Positions 1 to 5,661 of a stretch of 5,661 bases of DNA are shown piece by piece. The position numbers were made by a program, and so were the translations under genes. Position 1 is the stretch's first letter. The number at the start of each line of letters is the position of its first letter. Below the pieces are notes generated by a model that worked only from the letters and a program-made list of their open reading frames with translations, made no database searches and had not been told where the DNA came from. The DNA is from DATCRE01 sp035493595 (lineage in GTDB: Bacteria > Bacteroidota > Bacteroidia > Cytophagales > Cyclobacteriaceae). The stretch is taken from positions 1 to 5,661 of the forward strand of contig DATJHZ010000198.1 in the NCBI GenBank assembly GCA_035493595.1. The letters are read 5' to 3'.

Positions 1-1327
1 TCACTACAATCTTTCCATCTGGGTTGATGAAAGCTGTAGTCTGAAGTTTGTCTCTGCTTGATGAACTGATAATATGTTTAGCACCTGGTTTTACAAATTT
101 TGAAAAGTGACCGAGATAGTAATATGCGTTTGTATAAATCAGTTTTCCTGTTTTTGTATCAGCATGGATTGGAGCAAAACAAAAGTTACCAACGTGATTA
201 GGACCTCCTGTTTCATCTAACAGAATATTCCAGTCTGTCCAGGCGCAAGTGCCACCATTAAAGTCATTAACCATCGACAAGCCATAGCGTTCACCCAATG
301 ACCAATCGTTAATTTGAGTCATGGTAAATTTCTCCTTGCAGCCTTCTGTAAAAATTAGATGCTTATCAGGAAAGGCTTCGTTAACCTTGTTTATGTTACT
401 GAATTGCATACCGCTTCCAGTCCATGTTTCATACCAATGAAAACCAATACCCCAAACATACTTGGCTGCATCGGGGTCGCCAAAAATTACACTGGCGCGT
501 TGGTAAGCAAGGTCACGGTTATGATCCCACGCAATTAATTTTTTATCTCCTAAACCACTCTTCTCTAATGTTGGACCAAGATATTTTTTGATAAAGTCGC
601 GTTCGTCTTCTGCAGAATAATTGCAAGACTCCCAGGTTTGTTTTGCCATCGGTTCATTCTGAACACTAAGCCCCCAGATAGGCATACCACGTGATTCATA
701 CTCTTTAATAAACTTCACGTAAAAGTTAGCCCAGGCTTGTGCATACTGTGGCAAAAGTTTTCCGCCTAATAACATATTGTTGTTGTCCTTCATAAAAGCA
801 GGAGGACTCCACGGACTTACAAACATGGTGAGTTTACCACCAGCGGCAGTCATGGCTTGCCTGATCAATGGAATTTTATATTTCTCATCATGTGCAAGAT
901 TAAAAGTCTTCAGTGACTCATCTTTGTCTTGAACATAAGAATAAGTATCGCTTGAAAAATCGCAGCTTTGAATGTTAGTTCTGGCTAATGTGTAGCCAAT
1001 ACCTTTTTCTGTGTTGTAGTATGCTGTGAGTAACTCTTGCTGAGTTTCTTTGGACAGCTTGGCAAATGTTTCAGCAGAAGCATCGGTGAGCGCACCGCCA
1101 ATGCCTACTACAGTTTGAAATGTTTTTGAAGGATCAACAAATACGCAAGGTACTGTCTCTGCCGGTTGTTTTAGTTCCGTGAATTGCAGTGTACCTGTGT
1201 TAGACAAACGCAAATCAGACTTATCGGCTGTGGTATAAACAACAACTTCAGTTGCGTTTTTTTTAGGCTGGGCCTTCGCTACATAGAGAGAAGGTATAAC
1301 CAGAAAAAGTAAAATAAGTTTTTTCAT
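1..1327 (-). CDS. GH30-family glycoside hydrolase, exported; 3' end cut by window edge
   Basis: The frame is open from ATG at 1327-1325 to the left edge, giving 442 residues without a stop. Residues 1-19 form a type I signal peptide: MKK, a hydrophobic core, then AKA before Gln20. There is no lipobox, so a periplasmic or released enzyme is expected. GH30 hallmarks appear in order: GIGGALTD (75-82), SPWSPPAFMK (171-180), SVQNEP (221-226) with the acid/base Glu225, GFHWYE (295-300), and FTEGC (326-330) with the nucleophile Glu328. GH30 enzymes are retaining hydrolases with a TIM barrel plus a beta-sandwich; members include glucosylceramidases and beta-1,6-glucanases. Full-length relatives run to roughly 480-500 residues, so only the end of the C-terminal sandwich should be missing. 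The position behind SusC/SusD/PKD genes suggests a glycan-degrading role, most likely on beta-1,6-glucosidic bonds (inference). No Shine-Dalgarno is visible, as is usual in Bacteroidota. Family assignment is firm; the subfamily and substrate are not. Confidence 0.95.
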   Translation of the reverse strand, partial: MKKLILLFLVIPSLYVAKAQPKKNATEVVVYTTADKSDLRLSNTGTLQFTELKQPAETVPCVFVDPSKTFQTVVGIGGALTDASAETFAKLSKETQQELLTAYYNTEKGIGYTLARTNIQSCDFSSDTYSYVQDKDESLKTFNLAHDEKYKIPLIRQAMTAAGGKLTMFVSPWSPPAFMKDNNNMLLGGKLLPQYAQAWANFYVKFIKEYESRGMPIWGLSVQNEPMAKQTWESCNYSAEDERDFIKKYLGPTLEKSGLGDKKLIAWDHNRDLAYQRASVIFGDPDAAKYVWGIGFHWYETWTGSGMQFSNINKVNEAFPDKHLIFTEGCKEKFTMTQINDWSLGERYGLSMVNDFNGGTCAWTDWNILLDETGGPNHVGNFCFAPIHADTKTGKLIYTNAYYYLGHFSKFVKPGAKHIISSSSRDKLQTTAFINPDGKIVV

Positions 1328-1358
1328 TATTCTAACGGTGGTTGAGCTACATGAATTA

Positions 1359-1390
1359 TTAAGCTAGGTGAGGCACTTTAAATATACAAA
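1359..1390 (-). promoter_or_regulatory. Candidate Bacteroidota sigma-type promoter for the GH30 gene
   Basis: Reading the minus strand, TTTG at 1390-1387 is followed after 20 bases by TAGCTTAA at 1366-1359. The Bacteroidota consensus is TTTG near -33 and TAnnTTTG near -7 with a spacer of about 19-21 bases. The -33 element matches fully; the -7 element keeps TAnnTT but not the last two bases. A start a few bases downstream would leave an untranslated leader of roughly 25 bases before the ATG at 1327. The TTTG directly follows the U-tract of the upstream terminator. In AT-rich DNA such matches arise by chance, so this is a tentative call supported mainly by its position. Confidence 0.35.
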
Positions 1391-1431
1391 AAAAACAAGC
1401 TGCCTGACGATAAACAGGACAGCTTGTTTTT
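1388..1431 (-). terminator. Intrinsic terminator after the PKD lipoprotein gene
   Basis: Bases 1391-1402 and 1420-1431 are a perfect 12-bp inverted repeat (AAAAACAAGCTG on each strand). An inner 4-bp stem pairs 1403-1406 with 1415-1418, with a single bulged base at 1419 and an 8-base loop. On the minus strand the hairpin runs into eight consecutive T (1395-1388), the form of a rho-independent terminator, ending 20 bases after the PKD gene stop codon. On the plus strand the same hairpin ends in TTTTTATT, so it could also act in the opposite direction. Part of the outer stem is A-T paired, so the GC-rich core is AAGCTG plus CCTG. Confidence 0.85.
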
Positions 1432-1450
1432 ATTACTAAACCAAACAGTA

Positions 1451-2305
1451 TTATTTAACTCCTCTGAATTCTACGTTATCAATTGATATTCCATCGGTAC
1501 CAATATTAGCGCCACCTGTTTTGATAAGAAGATAGACAGTTCCACTCGTAGCAAATTGAACAACGCCGCCACCTGTTCCAGAGCATGATAATGCTGACAG
1601 CTTACCGGCAAATCCAGACTTACCGCAACCATTCCAGGTATTTAAACCAAGGCGTATGCCACCATCGCTATAATCACTTCCGTCTACTGGTTCTTTCGTA
1701 CCTACATAAACTTCAAACCATGTATCAGTAGCGCCACTGCCTGAAACAAACATATCTACTTTATACTTTTTATCAGCTTCAACATTAATAGCCTGATAAA
1801 TTGCCTGGTGTCCCCAGTTGCCACCAGTTGCTGTGTATTTGCCATCACCAAAATTCCAGGTAACACCACCAGAAATATTAATGACATGCCAATCCACATC
1901 ATCGCCAGTGTCCATCTTGCCACCAACAACGAGGTTACCAGAAACAGGATCTGATGTTTCTACATTGAGATCTTTTGTTGTAACCTCAGGTACGCCTCCT
2001 TTGCCAATAAGAGCAAGGCCAATAGTATACTTTCCGGCATCAGGATAAGCTACAGTATCGACAGCTTTTCCAAATGCAAATCCGGTTCCATCACCTAAAT
2101 CCCACTTCAGTCCTAACGGTCCATTCTTATCGGATTGTAAAACATATGTATTTGTTTTTCCATCAACAGGTGTAATGGTGAACGATGGATTCAATGGTGC
2201 GCTGACTAATCCGTTACCATTACCAAATTCTTCTGGCTGACATCCTATTATTGTACCAACTCCTAAACCCAGGATGATTGATAATTTATTAATTGAAATT
2301 TTCAT
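1451..2305 (-). CDS. PKD-domain surface lipoprotein, putative glycan-binding (SusE/SGBP-B position)
   Basis: This 284-residue protein starts at ATG 2305-2303 and ends at TAA 1453-1451. Residues 1-21 form a lipoprotein signal peptide with lipobox IIGC and lipidated Cys22. The following QPEEFG places acidic residues just after the cysteine, resembling Bacteroidota signals for export to the cell surface. A PKD (Ig-like) domain spans about 38-117, with WDLGDG at 68-73 and the later Tyr87...Gly91-Lys-Tyr93 pattern. Residues about 122-283 look like a beta jelly roll of carbohydrate-binding type: Trp139, Trp150, Trp164, Trp196 and Trp224 are candidate stacking residues, and the end GISIDNVEF (272-280) resembles CBM4/9-like domains. 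Cys227 and Cys241 could form a disulfide. No catalytic motif was seen. The start lies 14 bases after the SusD-like stop, so it is probably co-transcribed, and a terminator follows. I infer a surface glycan-binding protein that feeds SusC/SusD. The PKD call is firm; the second domain family is tentative. Confidence 0.85.
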   Translation of the reverse strand: MKISINKLSIILGLGVGTIIGCQPEEFGNGNGLVSAPLNPSFTITPVDGKTNTYVLQSDKNGPLGLKWDLGDGTGFAFGKAVDTVAYPDAGKYTIGLALIGKGGVPEVTTKDLNVETSDPVSGNLVVGGKMDTGDDVDWHVINISGGVTWNFGDGKYTATGGNWGHQAIYQAINVEADKKYKVDMFVSGSGATDTWFEVYVGTKEPVDGSDYSDGGIRLGLNTWNGCGKSGFAGKLSALSCSGTGGGVVQFATSGTVYLLIKTGGANIGTDGISIDNVEFRGVK

Positions 2306-2319
2306 ACTCAGATTTTTAA

Positions 2320-3855
2320 TTATTTGTAAGCTTCATTTTGAACCAGCTTGGTGTTTGTAAGTTCTGCTAATGGTATGGGCAATATTTCATGCTTACCTTC
2401 AACAAATCCTTTAAACGCCAATGCAGTTGCAGCCTTCTTTGTTCGAACAAGATCAAAGAAGCGATGTCCTTCAGTTGCTAATTCTAATCTTCTTTCATTG
2501 TAGATATTATCCAGTGTTGCAGCAACAGAAGCTAATCCAACGCGAGCTCTTACAGCATCTAATAAATCTTGCGCTCTGCCCGATGCATCACCTGCACGAA
2601 CCAACGCTTCAGCTTCCATCAGATATGTATCAGCCAATCTGATCTCGATGTAATCGTTAGGATAGTTCAATTCAGAGTTACCACCCGCAGTAGATTTATA
2701 TTTTTGAAGTGGAGCAAATTTCTGAATGAAGTAACCTGTGTTCTGATAACCCTTTTCGTATAAGTGTTTACCCGTTGCAGCGAAGTTTACCGCATCAATA
2801 CTATCGATGTTAGCCACAGTATACTTGTAACGTGGATCATTCTTGATTACAGCTGCTAAACTTTCTGTAATAGGATTGAAGCCCCAACCTGCTACGTAGA
2901 TAGGACCAGAATATCCTCTTGGACCAACCATTTGAACAGCAACGTTGCCTTCAAAATCTTTACCCCAATCACCCCAACCTAATTTGGCTGATGATGTATG
3001 AACTATTTCAAAAATAGATTCGGTATTGAATTTATTCTCAGGGCTAAAGATGTCGCCAAAGTTTGAAAGCAGATTATAATTGTACTTTGCATTTAACTGA
3101 CCTGGTGTAGGACCGTTAACGTCTTTGAAAAGTTCGGCAACATGTGCCATGCGGCTTTCATCATTTTGAAACAAGATCACTTTACCAAGCAACGCCGTTG
3201 CTGCACCTGCAGAAACTCTTCCATTATCACTAGTCTGAATGATAGAAGGTAAAGCTGGAATGGCATCAGTAAGATCTAATTCAATTTGTTTGTAAACATC
3301 TTCTGGTGCTGCTTGTGTAACAGAATAAATTTCTGCTGCTTCAATTGGCTTTACAAACAAAGGAACGTTTCTAAACAATCTTACTAAATCAAAATAATAA
3401 TAGGCACGCAAAAATTTACATTCAGCTGTGTAGCGTGAGCGGTTAGCTTCACTTACAGGTGCATCAGGTAATTTTGAAAGCATAGTGTTAGCACGACTGA
3501 TGCCTGTGAAGTTACGAGCCCATAAATCTACCTGTGGACCATTGGCTGGTGTCAATGTAAAATTATTCCATGCTTGCCACATGCTCATATCCGTTGAGCT
3601 ACCACCTCCAGCATAACAATCATCAGAGGCTGAGTTGAGAGCACCTATTTTATTTGAATATGTAGAGCCAGCTTCTTTTCCGAGTGGATCATATACAGAT
3701 ACCAGGCCAGCAAAAACTTCCGCTTCATTGGTATAGTAATTTGCTTCAAGCGCAGTTGCCTTGGGCTGAACTTCAATGAAGTCCTTTGAACAAGAGAGAC
3801 ACAAATACAACCCTGCAAAAATGTAGGCTGCTCGTGTTATATATTTTCGTTTCAT
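2320..3855 (-). CDS. SusD/RagB-family outer-membrane glycan-binding lipoprotein
   Basis: With the ATG at 3855-3853 the protein has 511 residues, within the normal SusD range. This start is preferred because it places a signal peptide at the N terminus: MKRK, a hydrophobic stretch, then LCLSC with the probable lipidated Cys22. The frame opens upstream to a TTG at 3915, but that adds 20 residues that would bury the signal. The lipobox is slightly unusual, with Cys19 at -3. Family motifs, in order: RYTAECKFLRAYYYFDLVRL (141-160, N-terminal SusD-like region with TPR helices), VSAGAATALLGKV (214-226), YIEIRLADTYLMEAEALVRA (402-421), ERRLELATEGHRFFDLVR (454-471) and the closing PIPLAELTNTKLVQN (493-507). 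SusD-like proteins cap the SusC channel at the cell surface and bind the glycan for import. The gene follows SusC after 63 bases and precedes the PKD lipoprotein gene by 14, a typical PUL order. The ligand cannot be read from the sequence. Confidence 0.95.
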   Translation of the reverse strand: MKRKYITRAAYIFAGLYLCLSCSKDFIEVQPKATALEANYYTNEAEVFAGLVSVYDPLGKEAGSTYSNKIGALNSASDDCYAGGGSSTDMSMWQAWNNFTLTPANGPQVDLWARNFTGISRANTMLSKLPDAPVSEANRSRYTAECKFLRAYYYFDLVRLFRNVPLFVKPIEAAEIYSVTQAAPEDVYKQIELDLTDAIPALPSIIQTSDNGRVSAGAATALLGKVILFQNDESRMAHVAELFKDVNGPTPGQLNAKYNYNLLSNFGDIFSPENKFNTESIFEIVHTSSAKLGWGDWGKDFEGNVAVQMVGPRGYSGPIYVAGWGFNPITESLAAVIKNDPRYKYTVANIDSIDAVNFAATGKHLYEKGYQNTGYFIQKFAPLQKYKSTAGGNSELNYPNDYIEIRLADTYLMEAEALVRAGDASGRAQDLLDAVRARVGLASVAATLDNIYNERRLELATEGHRFFDLVRTKKAATALAFKGFVEGKHEILPIPLAELTNTKLVQNEAYK

Positions 3856-3918
3856 GAATTTAATATTTAGGTATATCACATTTAGAATTCTTAATTCACA
3901 CTTCGGATTGTTCAATGT

Positions 3919-5661
3919 TTAGAAACCAACATTTAAACCTGCCATAAAAGATCTTGCCTGTGGATAGTAACCTCTGTCAATTCCATAACTGCTACCACCA
4001 ATCTCAGGATCAAATCCAGAGTATCGTGTAAAGGTGTAGAGGTTATTACTTCCGATGTAAATTCTAACTCTGTTAAGATTTGCTTTGCTCACAAGCGCTT
4101 TAGGAATAGTATATCCTATCTGCATTGTTTTTATTCTGAAGTAAGCACCACTCTCCAACTGGAAGTTTGACGGGTTTGAAAAATTCTTGTTCGGATCTGA
4201 CGTGATCAGGCGAGGAAAAGAATTTGATGTTCCTTCACCTGTCCAGCGACTCATTGCTTTTGTAGACCAGTTAGCATTTCCGATATCAAGACGTCTCAAG
4301 CCCTGATACACATCGTTGCCTGCAACACCCTGACCGAAGATCAAGAAATCAAAACCTTTCCACGCTGCATTTAACGTTACACCAAATGACCAGTTTGGCG
4401 TTGGATCGCCTATGAACTTACGATCATTCGCATCAATTTTTCCATTGCCATCTAAATCTGCAAAGCGGAAATCACCAGGCGCTGCGTTAGGTTGAATTAC
4501 AGTGCCTTCTTTATTAGTATAACTATTTATCTCTTGCTGATTTTGGAAAATGCCTAATGTCTGAAATCCATAGAAAGAACCGATAGCATGACCAACTGCT
4601 GTGCGACTGATGCTATAGGCAGTAGATTGAACAGTGGCACCACCATCTAAATACTTCTTGCCCATGCCCAGATACGTAACTCTGTTTTGCAGGTATGAGA
4701 CATTGCCCTTCATGCTAAAGTTAACCTCACCGATTTGTTTGTGATAACCAAGCTCAAGTTCAACACCTCTGTTCTCCATATCAGCAACGTTGCCTGCTGG
4801 CTTTCCTGTTCCTACATACGCTGGGATGTCGATGTCTTGTAATATGCCGGTTGTCTTCTTATCGTAGATATCGAAGGTTACGTTGATGTTTCGTAAAACT
4901 GTAGCTTCGAAGCCAATGTTAGTTTGAGTAGTTTGCTCCCAACGCAGGCTAGGGTTAGCTGATGCGTTCGGGCTATAACCTATTCTTAAACTATCTTGTC
5001 CAATGGTATAGTTTCTACCTCCACTTACAGTAGCGAGATATTTAAAGTCTCCGATGTTATCATTACCAGTAACACCATAAGATCCTCTTACTTTCAAAAA
5101 GTTTACAACATTGTTAGAAGGCCAGAAATTTTCGAGCGATGGTACCCAACCCACAGATGCTGAAGGGAAATAACCATACTTGTTATTGCTACCAAAACGT
5201 GTTGAACCATCTTTGCGAATGATACCGGTGAACAAATACTTCTCGCTGTAGTTATAATTAAGTCTGGCAAACATAGAACTCACAGAGTGCTTTACAGCTT
5301 CACCGCCACCGCCTACTTTATCAGCAACAGCCACTGAATAATTCATAGAGGCTTCCTTGAATGTATTGATAGGCAGATTTCTGTAGGTTGTATTTAAGTA
5401 AGTTTGTCCTTCGCTATAAGCAGAAACACCACCTAACAAACCGAAGCTGTGCTTGTCAAAGTTTCTTGAGTATGCAATGGTGTTATCAAAATTCCAGATC
5501 AGACCTTTGTTCTGTTCACGATAAAAACTGTTTGTAGAATTTTGGCTTACGCTATTGAAGTAAGCAAGTGGTGTAAAGCTTTCACTTCCCCAATAAGCCA
5601 GCTTGGCACCAATGTTTGATTTAACAATCAGTCCTTTCAGTGGTTCAACTTCAACATAAGC
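3919..5661 (-). CDS. SusC/RagA-like TonB-dependent outer-membrane transporter, 5' part missing
   Basis: The frame is open from the right edge to TAA at 3921-3919, giving the last 580 residues. SusC proteins usually have about 1000 residues, so the signal peptide, carboxypeptidase-like domain, TonB box and plug should lie beyond the window. A TTG at 5439 is not a start: translation continues upstream as recognisable barrel sequence, for example GLIWNFDNTIAYSRNFDKHS. SusC-type barrel motifs in fragment numbering: DGSTRFGSNNKYGYFPSASV (about 151-170), LKVRGSYGVTGND (about 189-201), NPSLRWEQTTQTNIGFE (236-252), DLDGNGKIDANDRKFIGDP (402-420), SNNLYTFTRYSGFDPE (538-553) and the C-terminal GLNVGF ending in Phe, as expected for an outer-membrane barrel strand. 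The protein imports glycan fragments using TonB/ExbBD energy in complex with the neighbouring SusD-like lipoprotein. No in-frame stop or frameshift is seen. SusC rather than a siderophore receptor is supported by the adjoining susD-like gene. Confidence 0.95.
   Translation of the reverse strand, partial: AYVEVEPLKGLIVKSNIGAKLAYWGSESFTPLAYFNSVSQNSTNSFYREQNKGLIWNFDNTIAYSRNFDKHSFGLLGGVSAYSEGQTYLNTTYRNLPINTFKEASMNYSVAVADKVGGGGEAVKHSVSSMFARLNYNYSEKYLFTGIIRKDGSTRFGSNNKYGYFPSASVGWVPSLENFWPSNNVVNFLKVRGSYGVTGNDNIGDFKYLATVSGGRNYTIGQDSLRIGYSPNASANPSLRWEQTTQTNIGFEATVLRNINVTFDIYDKKTTGILQDIDIPAYVGTGKPAGNVADMENRGVELELGYHKQIGEVNFSMKGNVSYLQNRVTYLGMGKKYLDGGATVQSTAYSISRTAVGHAIGSFYGFQTLGIFQNQQEINSYTNKEGTVIQPNAAPGDFRFADLDGNGKIDANDRKFIGDPTPNWSFGVTLNAAWKGFDFLIFGQGVAGNDVYQGLRRLDIGNANWSTKAMSRWTGEGTSNSFPRLITSDPNKNFSNPSNFQLESGAYFRIKTMQIGYTIPKALVSKANLNRVRIYIGSNNLYTFTRYSGFDPEIGGSSYGIDRGYYPQARSFMAGLNVGF

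Noticed and set aside
1818..2048. 76-codon plus-strand open frame
   Set aside because: It lies entirely antisense to the PKD lipoprotein gene, has low-complexity Pro/Ser/Thr-rich content and no recognisable domain; it is a shadow of the real gene.
2421..2763. Two overlapping plus-strand open frames (2421-2642 and 2569-2763)
   Set aside because: Both are antisense to the SusD-like gene in a region with strong family motifs on the minus strand, and neither translation resembles a protein family.
3882..3894. AT-rich palindrome around AGAATTCT as a terminator or operator
   Set aside because: The symmetric part is only 8 bases, with no T-tract or loop, which is expected by chance in AT-rich spacer DNA.
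3856..3918. Promoter between the SusC-like and SusD-like genes
   Set aside because: On the minus strand a TTG followed after 19 bases by TAAGAATT gives the right spacing, but the -7 element keeps only TA at its start; co-transcription from upstream of SusC is the simpler reading.
5437..5439. TTG as the start codon of the SusC-like gene
   Set aside because: The same frame stays open upstream to the window edge and encodes typical SusC barrel sequence, so the gene continues beyond the window and the TTG is an internal Leu codon.

Overview
The window is part of a Bacteroidota polysaccharide utilization locus (PUL). The phylum assignment rests on a SusC-like TonB-dependent receptor paired with a SusD-like lipoprotein, AT-rich gene starts without clear Shine-Dalgarno sequences, and lipoproteins with acidic or charged residues just after the lipidated cysteine. 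Base composition is moderately AT-rich. I cannot place the organism below phylum with confidence; Cytophagia, Chitinophagia or Flavobacteriia are all possible.

All four genes lie on the minus strand, so transcription runs from the right edge to the left. The order is: (1) the C-terminal 580 residues of a SusC-like outer-membrane transporter, cut by the right edge; (2) a complete SusD-like glycan-binding lipoprotein whose likely ATG is at 3855, 60 bases inside a longer TTG-initiated reading frame; (3) a 284-residue lipoprotein with a PKD domain and a C-terminal jelly-roll-like, probably carbohydrate-binding domain, in the position of SusE/SGBP-B proteins; (4) a GH30-family glycoside hydrolase with both catalytic glutamates visible, cut by the left edge before its stop codon. 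The first three genes are closely spaced (63 and 14 bases) and probably share a transcript. A strong intrinsic terminator sits between the PKD gene and the GH30 gene, and a candidate Bacteroidota-type promoter overlaps the terminator's U-tract region, so the hydrolase may be transcribed partly or wholly on its own.

Working model (inference): the PKD lipoprotein and SusD-like protein capture a beta-glucan, or fragments of it, at the cell surface, the SusC-like channel imports it with TonB energy, and the GH30 enzyme, which has a type I signal peptide and no lipobox, cleaves it in the periplasm. GH30 combined with a PKD-type binding protein fits a beta-1,6-linked glucan or beta-1,6-branched laminarin, but substrate cannot be fixed from sequence. 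No RNA genes, mobile elements, CRISPR arrays or long repeats were seen. There is no non-coding stretch over 300 bases; the longest is the 123-base terminator/promoter region at 1328-1450. This looks like a recognisable PUL rather than a new kind of system.
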